Shown: positions 1 to 10,569 of the stretch, piece after piece
Layout of the letters: each line of letters begins with the position of its first letter
Position numbering within the stretch: position 1 is the stretch's first letter
NCBI RefSeq assembly: GCF_000698145.1
Contig: NZ_BAXB01000022.1
Span: 1-61,642, forward strand
DNA: 61,642 nucleotides
Source of the DNA: Geomicrobium sp. JCM 19039
GTDB lineage: Bacteria > Bacillota > Bacilli > Bacillales > Marinococcaceae
Direction: 5' to 3'
Made by a program: the position numbers and the translations under genes
The notes under the pieces: generated by a model
Seen by the model: only the letters and a program-made list of their open reading frames with translations
Told to the model about the DNA's origin: nothing
The model's database searches: none

Positions 1-687
1 GGCAAAAGGTCATCGATGGGGGATTCTGTTTCCAATCCAAGCGCTTTGAAAGCAAAACACGTGATCACAGGGAAATTGAATGTTCATCCATGCGAATCCC
101 CTCGTAACACGCTTACGATGGGATTTGACATTGAATTGCGGGGGGAGATTGTCAAAAATCCCCCATTGCACTCGCACCGAGGCCGGGCGCGGTGTGAAAC
201 TTGCCCATAGCCCCTCCTATGATGATTTGTCTTCTTTTCCGCGTTTCGTGGGTGCAAATCGTACCATAGAAATCAGAAATCCTCCCATTAATGAATCTAT
301 GGTAAGATTTTAGCCAAACCGACTCTCCAATTCCAGGAAATCATCCATAGCCTACAGGCACTCACGCGTAAAAGCTTGAGCGGTGTTTTCAACGAGCAAA
401 TTCCCTGAATACTGCATGCAAGTAGGTTAGTCATGTATGAGTCTTCGAAAATAACTGTCTACACTGTGGACTGAGTAGTCATTTCAGAAACCTTCTTCGG
501 CGTATAAAACTTCAGTGGTCAAAATTATATGTGCACGCTCCCTCGTCTAAGTGAACAACCGAATCCCCCCAAAAAATAAAATAATTATCGCAAACAGGCA
601 CATTCACGGTCATTAGCCATATGCTTAAAGAGAACGTGAAATCTCCAAAATGAATGAATTCCCAGTAAATGTCCTCAAACGATCCCG
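1..687. other. Gene-free lead-in with diverged short repeats
   Basis: No convincing gene is seen on either strand. Two short overlapping frames between 16 and 313 have no ribosome binding site and no recognisable family. The first 320 bases contain several variants of a CTATGG(G/T)A..ATTT word and its complement. A block at 256-315 shares two ordered words with the inverse complement of 42001-42039, so this is probably a copy of a dispersed non-coding repeat. The rest (320-687) shows nothing I can name. Confidence 0.6.
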
Positions 688-716
688 GTATAGATCTATT
701 AAAATTGGAAACACTA
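688..716 (+). promoter_or_regulatory. Sigma-F-like promoter of gin
   Basis: GTATA at 688-692 and GGAAACACTA at 707-716 are separated by 14 bases. This fits the B. subtilis sigma-F consensus (GYATA, about 15 bases, GGnnAnAnTR) with a perfect -10 element. The predicted start, near 723, leaves a leader of about 27 bases with an AAGGGAG ribosome site. In B. subtilis csfB/gin is a known sigma-F gene, so the site agrees with the family biology. Confidence 0.6.
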
Positions 717-749
717 AAACCGATACCAGAATTTAAGGGAGAGATGAGG

Positions 750-938
750 ATGAATACGATGGAGCATCGGTGTGGGGTTTGTGAAAGTCACGGAAAAGAC
801 GGCTTTCATCTTTTATCTATGTGGCTTTGTAAGGACTGTGAACGTGCGATAGTAACGTTAGATGTTGAGGACCTGGAATATGATTGGTATGTTCAGCAAC
901 TGAGAAAGAGTAAAATGAATGTATTGTTGGCTCATTAA
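750..938 (+). CDS. csfB: Anti-sigma factor Gin (CsfB)
   Basis: Small zinc-binding protein of 62 residues. In B. subtilis Gin binds and inhibits sigma-G (and sigma-E) in the forespore so that late sigma factors do not act early. Two CxxC knuckles are visible (Cys 8/11 and 27/30), followed by the conserved stretch with CERAI and an EYDWYVQQL-type helix seen in Gin proteins. I chose the ATG at 750 because AAGGGAG lies about eight bases upstream; an in-frame ATG at 744 overlaps that site. The gene stands just upstream of yaaO and tmk, as in B. subtilis, and has its own sigma-F-like promoter. Confidence 0.85.
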   Translation: MNTMEHRCGVCESHGKDGFHLLSMWLCKDCERAIVTLDVEDLEYDWYVQQLRKSKMNVLLAH

Positions 939-999
939 GTGAGGCTGTACCCATTCTTTGTTATAATGAAACAATGATTGCATAACAAAAGGATTGACG

Positions 1000-2406
1000 A
1001 TGATGAACACTCCAATACTCCAAAAACTTATTGAGCATGCTCATAATCAACCGGTATCACTTCACGTACCTGGTCATAAAAATGGCGAATTGGCAGAAGG
1101 GGACTATGGACGTTTTTTTGAGCAAGTGATGAAACTAGACGTAACTGAACTGCCTGGCTTTGATGATTTACATGCTCCAAGTGAGTGCATTTATGAAGCA
1201 GAACAGCTGGCAGCAGAGCAATATGGAAGTGCGCGGACGCGCTTTCTTGTTGGCGGTTCTACCGTCGGGAACCTTGCGATGCTGTTGGCGTTTTGTAATC
1301 GTGGTGATACGGTGTTTGTGCAGCGCGATTCTCACCAATCCATTGTTCATGGTTTGGAACTGGCGGGTGTACAAGCTGTGTTTTTGCGGTCTGATCTTGA
1401 TGAACAAACCGATTTAAGCCGGGGTATTGGTCGAGCGACGTTGGCATCGGCTTACAAGGCTTACCCTAACGCTCGTGCACTAGTCATGACGTCCCCTAGC
1501 TATTATGGCTCTGTCGGCGAGTTAGAGGCTGTTGTGAACCTCGCAAAATCGTATGGCCTGTCTGTGCTCGTTGATGAAGCTCACGGGGCACATCTACATA
1601 TTGATTCAATGTTTCCACGTTCAGCGCTTGAAGTGGGGGCAGACGCTGTTGTACAATCTGCTCACAAAACGTTGCCTGCATTAACGATGGGTGCGTATCT
1701 ACATTTGCGCAGTCTAGACGATGAATGGAAGATAAATGGATGGCTAAAACGACTGCAAACGAGTAGTCCATCATACATTATCATGGCTTCATTAGACGCA
1801 GCACGTGCTTATGCACGTACGATGAAACAGCGTAAACCTGCACAAGCGCTTAGCCGCTTTCACTCGAAAGTGCAGACTAAGATCCCAGGTGCATCCGTGT
1901 CCACGGAGGACCCTCTTAAATTGCTTATGTATGTTCCAGAGGGCTATACCGGGGCAAACTGGGAAAAAGAGTTTCATAGACAAGGAATTTATCCTGAACT
2001 CAGTAACGAACAGTTTGTACTCTTGATCCTCCCGATACAGATGAGTGAATCCTATGAACATGAACTGCTTCATGTTTTGGGGAAATTGTACGATGAACAG
2101 ACGCTACCTCAAAAGAAACAGCGGTTTACCCCTGATTATCCAGAAACGAGTATGATCTCGTTTGAAAGTATCGGTGAAACCGCGACAGAATATATCCATG
2201 TAGACCAAGCAGTAGGAAGAACGATTGCAGAAGAAGTTGTTCCCTATCCACCGGGAATTCCTTTATGGATTGTCGGGGAGCGTATTGATGAGAGCAGGCT
2301 AGTGTTTTTACTGGAGTGGTGTAAAAGTGGTGGTCGTGTTCAAGGTGGAAATCAGTTGCGGAACGATGAATTACTCGTGGTGAAAGAAGAGGTTACATAT
2401 GAATAA
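1000..2406 (+). CDS. yaaO: Orn/Lys/Arg decarboxylase-family PLP protein YaaO
   Basis: PLP-dependent fold-type I enzyme of about 468 residues, shorter than the classical inducible decarboxylases and typical of the YaaO branch. The N-terminus has the SLHVPGHKNG motif. The PLP lysine lies in SAHKTLPALTMG near residue 225, with a DEAHGAH motif about 30 residues before it. The C-terminal part holds the PPGIPL motif of the family. The true substrate of YaaO is not settled, so arginine or lysine decarboxylation is only a family-level suggestion. The start is ATG 1000 (or 1003) behind AAAAGG; TTG 994 is possible. It overlaps tmk by eight bases, indicating translational coupling. Confidence 0.85.
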   Translation: MMNTPILQKLIEHAHNQPVSLHVPGHKNGELAEGDYGRFFEQVMKLDVTELPGFDDLHAPSECIYEAEQLAAEQYGSARTRFLVGGSTVGNLAMLLAFCNRGDTVFVQRDSHQSIVHGLELAGVQAVFLRSDLDEQTDLSRGIGRATLASAYKAYPNARALVMTSPSYYGSVGELEAVVNLAKSYGLSVLVDEAHGAHLHIDSMFPRSALEVGADAVVQSAHKTLPALTMGAYLHLRSLDDEWKINGWLKRLQTSSPSYIIMASLDAARAYARTMKQRKPAQALSRFHSKVQTKIPGASVSTEDPLKLLMYVPEGYTGANWEKEFHRQGIYPELSNEQFVLLILPIQMSESYEHELLHVLGKLYDEQTLPQKKQRFTPDYPETSMISFESIGETATEYIHVDQAVGRTIAEEVVPYPPGIPLWIVGERIDESRLVFLLEWCKSGGRVQGGNQLRNDELLVVKEEVTYE

Positions 2407-3034
2407 AAAAGGGTTGTTTATCACATTTGAAGGTGGAGAAGGGGCAGGGAAATCAACGGTATTGAAAGCTGTAGCCGAGCGCCTTGAAACGAATGGTTAT
2501 CGCGTTGTGACAACGAGAGAGCCTGGAGGTGTGAAGCTTGCAGAAAATATTCGGCATTCACTTTTGGATGACCCGTCGCTTGACATCGATCCAAAAACCG
2601 AAGCACTTTTATTTGCAGCGGCAAGAAGGCAACATCTTGTAGAGAAGATTATTCCAGCGTTAACTGAGGGAGCCGTTGTCCTCTGCGACCGCTTTGTGGA
2701 TAGCAGTCTAGCCTACCAAGGAGCTGGCAGGGGGATTGGTGTAGAGGCAGTCCGTCATATTAATGAGTTTGCGGTGGAGAAGTACATGCCAGACGTCACG
2801 TTGTTATTTGACTTACCTATTCAGCTTGGACTGGACCGAATCAAAGGAAATAAAAGAGAGAGCAATCACCTCGATGAAGAGGGAGCTCTGTTTCATGAGA
2901 CTGTGAGAAGAGCTTACCATCAACTTGCGTCACAAAATGAAGAACGGTATCGTATGATAAAGGCAGATGCCCCTATTGGGGCAGTCATTGAAGAAACTTA
3001 TTCTGTCATTCAATCTGCACTAGACCGTGTATAG
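2399..3034 (+). CDS. tmk: Thymidylate kinase
   Basis: Converts dTMP to dTDP with ATP in dTTP synthesis. 211 residues, the normal length. The P-loop GGEGAGKST is at about residues 11-19, the DRF motif that contacts the substrate phosphate is near residue 97, followed by DSSLAYQGAGRG, and a LID-like RIKGNKRESN segment follows near residue 145. It starts inside the end of yaaO and is followed after 63 bases by darA, the same order as in B. subtilis. Confidence 0.97.
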   Translation: MNKKGLFITFEGGEGAGKSTVLKAVAERLETNGYRVVTTREPGGVKLAENIRHSLLDDPSLDIDPKTEALLFAAARRQHLVEKIIPALTEGAVVLCDRFVDSSLAYQGAGRGIGVEAVRHINEFAVEKYMPDVTLLFDLPIQLGLDRIKGNKRESNHLDEEGALFHETVRRAYHQLASQNEERYRMIKADAPIGAVIEETYSVIQSALDRV

Positions 3035-3082
3035 GTCAATCCAGTATGATAAGGACAAGAGATGCGCATGAGTGCATTGTAA

Positions 3083-3427
<345 letters not shown>

Positions 3428-3448
3428 GTTTGGAAGGGGCGTCGACCG

Positions 3449-4432
3449 ATGACTTGGGATCGATTGCGAAGCCGCCAGCCTGTTGTTGCAAAGCTCTTGC
3501 AGCAAGCGGTTGTACGAGAGCGGCTTCCTCACGCATATGTTTTTGAGGGCGAAGACCGTTTGGAGCATCGAGAAGCGGCTTCGCTCCTTTGTCGTGCATT
3601 TTTATGCAGGTCAACAGAAACGAAGCCTTGCGGAGTTTGCCATGATTGCAAAAGAGCGGAAAACGGAAGTCATCCAGATGTAACGACAATCCAGCCGGAT
3701 GGCCTTTCCATAAAAAAGAACCAAGTAGAGCTATTGCAAAAAGAATTCGCCTATAAAGGGATGGAATCTCCTCGCAAAGTATACGTCATCGAGGACGCTG
3801 ACTTAATGACGGCGAGTGCTGCTAACAGCTTACTCACCTTTTTGGAAGAACCTGAGGGGGAGACGTTAGCGATTCTTATGACACGAAATCTGCATTTTTT
3901 ACTGCCGACGATTGTTTCAAGATCTCAAATTCTATCTTTCTCACCGTTATCTGATGTTGAACGACAAAAAAACCTTGAGGCTGCTGGGGAGAAACCGGTG
4001 CTTGCCGCTCTTCGAGCACGAATTGGAGACAAGCCTGTTGATCTTCCTGAAGAAGAGCGAACCGCGTGGATTGTACACGGGCGTCAGGTAGTGATACAAT
4101 TGGCGGAAGAGGTTCTTCAGCGACCTCAGCAAGCAAGGTTAATCTTACAAGAAAAATGGCACAGTCATTTTAAAGATAGGAATCACATTGATACGGGACT
4201 AGACCTTTTCCTATTTTGGTACCGTGATGTACTTTACATGAAGTGGGAGAGAGAAGACTTAGCGTATCCGGATCAGGCCGAGCGTTTACGTGTAGAGAGC
4301 TTGCATCGTTCAGAAACCATGCTTGCTTCCAATATGAAAGCGGTTATGGAAGCGAAGAAATACTTGTCTGCAAACGTAAATCCGCAGCTGATTATGGAAC
4401 GTCTCTTGCTTCGTATTCAGGAGGGATCATAA
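3449..4432 (+). CDS. holB: DNA polymerase III delta' subunit
   Basis: Clamp-loader subunit of 327 residues. The cysteine cluster (C..C, then CGVCHDC near residues 60-65) is the zinc site of delta'/tau-type AAA+ subunits. A Sensor-1-like segment with EDADLMTASAANSLLTFLEEP follows near residue 115, and SRSQIL near residue 158 matches the SRC/SRS motif. No Walker A is seen, as expected for delta'. It sits in the tmk-darA-holB-ricT-yabA cluster, and its stop codon abuts the ricT start. Confidence 0.93.
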   Translation: MTWDRLRSRQPVVAKLLQQAVVRERLPHAYVFEGEDRLEHREAASLLCRAFLCRSTETKPCGVCHDCKRAENGSHPDVTTIQPDGLSIKKNQVELLQKEFAYKGMESPRKVYVIEDADLMTASAANSLLTFLEEPEGETLAILMTRNLHFLLPTIVSRSQILSFSPLSDVERQKNLEAAGEKPVLAALRARIGDKPVDLPEEERTAWIVHGRQVVIQLAEEVLQRPQQARLILQEKWHSHFKDRNHIDTGLDLFLFWYRDVLYMKWEREDLAYPDQAERLRVESLHRSETMLASNMKAVMEAKKYLSANVNPQLIMERLLLRIQEGS

Positions 4433-5248
4433 TTGCACCAAGTGATTGGGATTCGATTTAAGAAAGCAGGGAAGATTTATTATTTCTCACCTGCAGAATT
4501 TGACATTCACGTTGGCCAATCTGTGATCGTTGAGACCGCACGAGGTGTGGAATATGGGGTTGTTGTCCTCGGGGTAAAAGAAGTAGATGATGACGATGTT
4601 GTACTTCCCCTCAAGAAAGTGCTGCGAATCGCAACGGATGAAGATACGGCCAGGGTGATCGAGAACGACACACTAGCAAAAAATGCACATGACGTATGTT
4701 CAGATAAGATTAATGAACACGAGTTAGATATGAAGCTCGTCAGTGTAGAATATACATTTGACCGTAATAAAGTGCTGTTCTATTTTACAGCGGACGGCAG
4801 AATTGACTTCCGCGAACTCGTGAAGGACCTTGCCTCGGTTTTTCGAACGCGGATTGAATTACGTCAAATCGGAGTTAGAGATGAGGCGAAGATGCTCGGT
4901 GGCGTTGGACCGTGTGGATTGGTTCTATGCTGTTCAACATTTCTTGGTGATTTTGAGCCTGTCTCCATTAAAATGGCAAAGGATCAGAATCTCTCGCTCA
5001 ATCCTGCAAAGATATCTGGATTGTGCGGCCGACTCATGTGTTGTTTGAAATACGAGAATGACGAATATGAGCAGGCGAAGAAAGAGCTTCCAGATGTAGG
5101 CGAAAGAATTCATACCGTTGACGGTAAGGGCAAGGTCACGGGTTTGAATATGCTTGAGCGCATCGTTCAAGTCGAATTGTTTGATGAAGAACGCACCTTG
5201 GAATATTCCTTAGAAGAATTGATTGAACAAGGTTCACTAACCGGCTAA
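4433..5248 (+). CDS. ricT: Cell-fate regulatory complex protein RicT (YaaT, PSP1 domain)
   Basis: PSP1-domain protein of 271 residues. In B. subtilis RicT acts with RicA and RicF to promote RNase Y activity and phosphorelay function. Cysteine pairs expected for the iron-sulfur sites are visible: GPCGLVLCC near residue 162 and LCGRLMCC near residue 198. The start is TTG 4433, immediately after the holB stop, with GAGGGA about six bases upstream; translation of the two genes is probably coupled. Confidence 0.92.
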   Translation: MHQVIGIRFKKAGKIYYFSPAEFDIHVGQSVIVETARGVEYGVVVLGVKEVDDDDVVLPLKKVLRIATDEDTARVIENDTLAKNAHDVCSDKINEHELDMKLVSVEYTFDRNKVLFYFTADGRIDFRELVKDLASVFRTRIELRQIGVRDEAKMLGGVGPCGLVLCCSTFLGDFEPVSIKMAKDQNLSLNPAKISGLCGRLMCCLKYENDEYEQAKKELPDVGERIHTVDGKGKVTGLNMLERIVQVELFDEERTLEYSLEELIEQGSLTG

Positions 5249-5275
5249 GCTGCCACAAGAGGGTGGGAGACGAAC

Positions 5276-5638
5276 GTGGCGAAGAAAGAAATGTTTTCAC
5301 AAGTTATCCATATGGAGAAGCAACTCCTTGCCTTCCATGAAGAATTGCGGGAATTAAAGGAGCAGCTTGCTTCATTGATTGAAGAGAATCAAGGGTTGGT
5401 TACGGAAAACCGACTGCTGCGAGAGCGGCTTGAACATGAAGGAATTAAACAGCCCTCCCAAGACGAGCAGCGACCGCCCGCAGATGATGGACAAGGGGAA
5501 ACCGTCCCGCCCGGAGAAGGCTATGATAATCTTGCCCGTTTGTATCATGAAGGTTTTCATATTTGTAATTTGCATTATGGCAGCTTACGAACGGATGGAG
5601 ATTGCTTGTTTTGTCTTTCATTCTTCCAAGCGAAGTAA
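5276..5638 (+). CDS. yabA: Replication initiation control protein YabA
   Basis: 120-residue negative regulator of DnaA that also contacts DnaN. An N-terminal coiled coil (residues 5-55, leucine/glutamate rich), a proline-rich acidic linker and a C-terminal zinc site (FHICNLHYG, then CLFC) give the usual YabA layout. The start is GTG 5276 after GAGGGTGGGAG. It lies directly after ricT and is followed by a hairpin, probably ending the tmk-to-yabA operon. Confidence 0.95.
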   Translation: MAKKEMFSQVIHMEKQLLAFHEELRELKEQLASLIEENQGLVTENRLLRERLEHEGIKQPSQDEQRPPADDGQGETVPPGEGYDNLARLYHEGFHICNLHYGSLRTDGDCLFCLSFFQAK

Positions 5639-5655
5639 AAATCTCTATGTAGACG

Positions 5656-5683
5656 ACCCGACACGACATGTGCCGGGTTTTTC
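5656..5683 (+). terminator. Hairpin terminator after yabA
   Basis: An inverted repeat (ACCCGACA with TGCCGGGT, one mismatch) is followed by a TTTTTCTTTT run between yabA and the next start codon. It fits a Rho-independent terminator and argues that the next gene does not begin at the upstream ATG (5668) lying inside the stem. Confidence 0.65.
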
Positions 5684-5700
5684 TTTTGAGGAGTCAAGCT

Positions 5701-6762
5701 ATGGAGTTATTATCGAGAGAGAGAATCGATTATATTTACAGAAATCGCCTTAAAATTATTCAGAGTAAGGAACGCCTTGCGTTTAGTATTGACTCCGTAT
5801 TATTAGCGCGTTTTGTTTCGGTAAAGCGAACACGAGGACGCATGCTCGATTTATGTTCAGGAAATGGCGTTGTGCCACTCGTACTCACGATGCGAAGTGA
5901 GGTACCGATTACAGCGGTGGAAATTCAAGCGGATGTGGCCGACATGGCAAAACGCAGTGTGCAAATGAACGGGCTAACGGAACAAGTTGATGTGCGTGTG
6001 TTTGACTTAAAAACGATCAAAGACGAAATGCCACATGGAACATTCGACGTAGTTACGTGCAACCCTCCATATTACCAGGACTCGCTCAAAAATGATGCCA
6101 AGCCTTTTACGATTGCTAGACACGAGGAAGCGTGTACGATTTATGATGTGGCACAAGCGGCAGCTTATGCTCTTAAACATAAAGGCAAAGCGGCATTTGT
6201 GTTTCGACCAGAACGCATTCATGAGCTTTTTCAAGCGTGTGCAACGGCAGGTTTAGAGCCGAAAAGACTACAGTTTATTCATCCCAAACAAGAGGCCCAG
6301 GCAAACATTGTCCTTTTGGAAGCGGTCAAAGGTGGTAAGCACGGGGTAACGACATTACCGCCTGTTTTTGTGTACGAAAATGGCGAGCATACGACGTCTT
6401 TTACTCGGGCATACGAGGGGCAATCGTTTGCCTATGAACGCATACAGTGCAAAGCGAAACGAAGAAGCCATTTTGTGTATATGCTGGAGTGCAAGGATGG
6501 TTCGTACTATACAGGATACGCACGTGATGTATGGGCGAGACTGAAGATGCATATCGAGGGAAAAGGGGCAAAGTATACACGTGGACGAGGTCCATTTACG
6601 TTAATTCACCAGGAAGCGTTTGATACGAAGCGAGAAGCGCTACAAGAGGAATGGCGATTAAAACAATTAACGAAGCGCGAGAAAAGGGCGTACATATTAG
6701 AAAGAAGGAGGGGTGTTTATGCACCGGGGCACATTATACCTCGTTCCTACACCGATCGGTAA
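5701..6762 (+). CDS. TrmN6-type tRNA methyltransferase (YabB) fused to GIY-YIG domain (YazA)
   Basis: One open frame of 353 residues joins what are two adjacent genes in B. subtilis. Residues 1-240 are YabB/TrmN6, a SAM-dependent tRNA1(Val) adenine-N6 methyltransferase: the LDLCSGNGVVPL glycine-rich motif near residue 52 and the catalytic NPPYY motif near residue 120. Residues 258-340 are a UvrC-type GIY-YIG domain (VYMLECKDGSYYTGYA) as in YazA. The start is ATG 5701 behind GAGGAG. The linker is about 17 residues. Because this assembly has many one-base indels, the fusion may be artificial: an ATGA stop/start overlap at 6435-6438 would separate the genes if two compensating indels were present. 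Confidence 0.8.
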   Translation: MELLSRERIDYIYRNRLKIIQSKERLAFSIDSVLLARFVSVKRTRGRMLDLCSGNGVVPLVLTMRSEVPITAVEIQADVADMAKRSVQMNGLTEQVDVRVFDLKTIKDEMPHGTFDVVTCNPPYYQDSLKNDAKPFTIARHEEACTIYDVAQAAAYALKHKGKAAFVFRPERIHELFQACATAGLEPKRLQFIHPKQEAQANIVLLEAVKGGKHGVTTLPPVFVYENGEHTTSFTRAYEGQSFAYERIQCKAKRRSHFVYMLECKDGSYYTGYARDVWARLKMHIEGKGAKYTRGRGPFTLIHQEAFDTKREALQEEWRLKQLTKREKRAYILERRRGVYAPGHIIPRSYTDR

Positions 6763-7552
6763 TTTAGAAGATATGACGTACAGAGGTGTACGTGTGTTGT
6801 CTGAAGTCGACCTCATTTGTGCAGAAGATACGAGACAGACAAGAAAATTGCTCACGCATTTCGACATTCCTACACAGACGATTAGTTTACACGAGCATAA
6901 TGAACATGCTCGTATTCGCGGGTTAATTGAGCAGTTGCAAGCCGGTAAAGATGTGGCCATTGTTAGTGATGCTGGAACACCGCTTGTATCTGATCCAGGG
7001 GCTAAATTGGTTGCACAGTGTATTGAAGAAGGAATTGTTATTACTCCTCTTCCTGGAGCTAACGCAGCGCTTACAGCTTTCATTGGATCGGGCCTCGGGG
7101 GCGGCGCTTTTTATTTTCATGGATTTTTGCCTCGGAAAAAGAAAGAGATTCGAGAGCAACTTGAACATTTACGCCACTTAAAAGTACCGATTATCTTTTA
7201 TGAGTCTCCTCACCGAATGAATGCGACGCTTGTAACGATGGCAGAAGTTTGGGGAGAAAGAGAAGCGGTCATCGGTCGAGAGCTCACGAAGCGTTATGAA
7301 GAGTTTGCTAGAGGTAAGGTGAAAGATCTAGGTCGTGATGAATGGCGAGGTGAGATTTGCTTTGTCGTTGCGGGTGCAGATGAATCGGAACAGGCAGAAA
7401 CAACCGACTGGTGGGAAGGGCTTTCGATTCGTTTGCATGTGCAAGCCTATGAAGAGCAAGGAATGCAAAAAAATGCAGCAATGAAACAGTGTGCACTTGA
7501 TCGCAACATCCGCAAAAAAGAAGTGTATAACGACTATCACGGACTTAGCTAA
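6719..7552 (+). CDS. rsmI: 16S rRNA 2'-O-ribose C1402 methyltransferase RsmI
   Basis: Tetrapyrrole-methylase-fold enzyme that methylates the ribose of C1402 in 16S rRNA. Motifs in order: LVPTPIGNLEDMT at the N-terminus, CAEDTRQTRKLL near residue 37, SDAGTPLVSDPG near residue 82, and FYESPHR near residue 160. 277 residues, slightly shorter than the B. subtilis protein. ATG 6719 is chosen because AAGGAGG lies eight bases upstream; GTG 6713 is too close. It overlaps the end of the preceding fused gene, as in the yabB-yazA-rsmI arrangement of B. subtilis. Confidence 0.94.
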   Translation: MHRGTLYLVPTPIGNLEDMTYRGVRVLSEVDLICAEDTRQTRKLLTHFDIPTQTISLHEHNEHARIRGLIEQLQAGKDVAIVSDAGTPLVSDPGAKLVAQCIEEGIVITPLPGANAALTAFIGSGLGGGAFYFHGFLPRKKKEIREQLEHLRHLKVPIIFYESPHRMNATLVTMAEVWGEREAVIGRELTKRYEEFARGKVKDLGRDEWRGEICFVVAGADESEQAETTDWWEGLSIRLHVQAYEEQGMQKNAAMKQCALDRNIRKKEVYNDYHGLS

Positions 7553-7643
7553 CCGGCGTATAGACTGTTCTATGAGAAGTTCTGAGATGGAAAGCGGCTC
7601 AAAAAAGCAAAAACCACACCATACTTATTGAGCCAATAAAAAA

Positions 7644-7669
7644 GAGCTACCCATGGATTTGGGTAGCTC
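7644..7669 (-). terminator. Terminator of abrB
   Basis: A perfect 10-base stem (GAGCTACCCA with its complement) with a six-base loop lies just downstream of abrB. On the minus strand it is followed by a run of U residues, so it terminates abrB; it may also stop transcripts from rsmI. Confidence 0.8.
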
Positions 7670-7681
7670 GACTTATGATAT

Positions 7682-7978
7682 TTATAGAGCCGTTGACTTT
7701 GAATTGTCCAAGTACTCTTGAAGCGAACCAATTACTTCGCGTGCCCCGTCCGGGCTAAGTATAATCTTGCCGTCAGCAATTGAGATATTTTCGTCAGAGA
7801 CTTCGCCTGTGACTTGACAAGTCATATTCGGCTTATATTTCTTTAGAATAATGCGGTCGTGATCCACATAAATCTCTAACGCATCTTTCTCTGCAATATC
7901 TAATGTACGTCGTAACTCGATTGGAATTACCACGCGGCCAAGCTCGTCAACCTTGCGAACGATGCCAGTTGATTTCAT
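7682..7978 (-). CDS. abrB: Transition-state regulator AbrB
   Basis: 98-residue DNA-binding protein that represses stationary-phase and sporulation genes during growth. The swapped-hairpin N-terminal domain is nearly identical to B. subtilis AbrB (MKSTGIVRKVDELGRVVIP, then ALEIYVDHDRIILKKY), and the MTCQVTGEVSDEN segment starts the multimerisation domain. Translation starts behind AAGGAGGAG. It is divergent from metS, as in B. subtilis. A promoter with Spo0A-like boxes lies upstream. Confidence 0.97.
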   Translation of the reverse strand: MKSTGIVRKVDELGRVVIPIELRRTLDIAEKDALEIYVDHDRIILKKYKPNMTCQVTGEVSDENISIADGKIILSPDGAREVIGSLQEYLDNSKSTAL

Positions 7979-8014
7979 TGCTTAGAATCTCCTCCTTGCG
8001 AGCGCAAATGTATA

Positions 8015-8083
8015 TTCGTGTCACAATTTGACACTTTTTATCTCTATGTGTGCAATCATACCAGTATAGTAAAATCAAGTCAA
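8015..8083 (-). promoter_or_regulatory. abrB promoter with Spo0A-like boxes
   Basis: Read on the minus strand, TTGACT (83-78) and TATGAT (60-55, all +8000) are separated by 17 bases, a good sigma-A promoter. About 20 bases downstream (8034-8015) stand two near-consensus Spo0A boxes, GTGTCAAA and TGACACGAA, in tandem. In B. subtilis Spo0A represses abrB through two tandem boxes just downstream of the promoter, so the layout matches. Confidence 0.6.
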
Positions 8084-8181
8084 TATAATAATCTTAAAAT
8101 TCAAATGCGATAAAATGGCTATATCTCAAGTGTTTCTGCATTTTCTGAGACAGCACGAGTGTTTGATATGGTATATGTCTG

Positions 8182-8210
8182 TTGACTTTAGGGAATCACT
8201 GATGTATAAT
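8182..8210 (+). promoter_or_regulatory. Sigma-A promoter of the metS leader
   Basis: TTGACT at 8182-8187 and a consensus TATAAT at 8205-8210 with exactly 17 bases between them. Transcription would begin near 8217, at the 5' end of the T-box leader. Confidence 0.8.
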
Positions 8211-8216
8211 TATAAA

Positions 8217-8515
8217 TTAAGTTTGTAGTTTTTCAACGAATAAACATGCCGATGAATGGATGAGTAAACAATAACGAGTGTTCAGAGAGCCGGGTTGCTG
8301 GGAACCGGTCACAAACGTATTGTTGAAGATGGTCCGCGAGGTTTTGCATTTTAAGCGTAACGCGTGAGGAATGCACGGTTCACCGACCGTTAGCAGGTGT
8401 GTAGCTAATTGTAACTGATTAGCGCTGTTGAGCTTCTCTATCAGGAGAAGAAAGCAGGGTGGTACCACGTGAGTCCAACTCTCGTCCCTTCACATAGGGA
8501 CGGGAGTTTTTAGAT
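8217..8515 (+). ncRNA. T-box riboswitch, methionine specifier
   Basis: tRNA-sensing leader that would control metS by tRNA-Met charging. Stem I is visible: AGTA (8263-8266, loop E), the pairing AACAATA/TATTGTT, the AGAGA bulge (8284-8288), and a specifier loop GAAG-ATG with the Met codon at 8329-8331. The T-box AGGGTGGTACCACG is at 8456-8469. A terminator stem (8478-8490 with 8496-8508) followed by TTTTT overlaps the antiterminator as expected. Confidence 0.9.
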
Positions 8516-8526
8516 TTGATGAATAG

Positions 8527-10523
<1,997 letters not shown>

Positions 10524-10530
10524 TTGATGA

Positions 10531-10554
10531 AAAGCCGGGCACGCCCGGCTTTTT
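10531..10554 (+). terminator. Terminator after metS
   Basis: Near-perfect hairpin (AAAGCCGGGC, two-base loop, GCCCGGCTTT) ending in T residues between metS and tatD. Confidence 0.85.
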
Positions 10555-10569
10555 AAAAAGGAGTTAACG

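Noticed and set aside
16..313. Two short overlapping frames at the left edge
   Set aside because: No start signals, no family, and they lie in a diverged non-coding repeat.
8371..8373. ATG in GGAATGCACGG as the T-box specifier codon
   Set aside because: It lies outside stem I. The ATG at 8329-8331 sits in the proper specifier loop opposite the AGTA motif.
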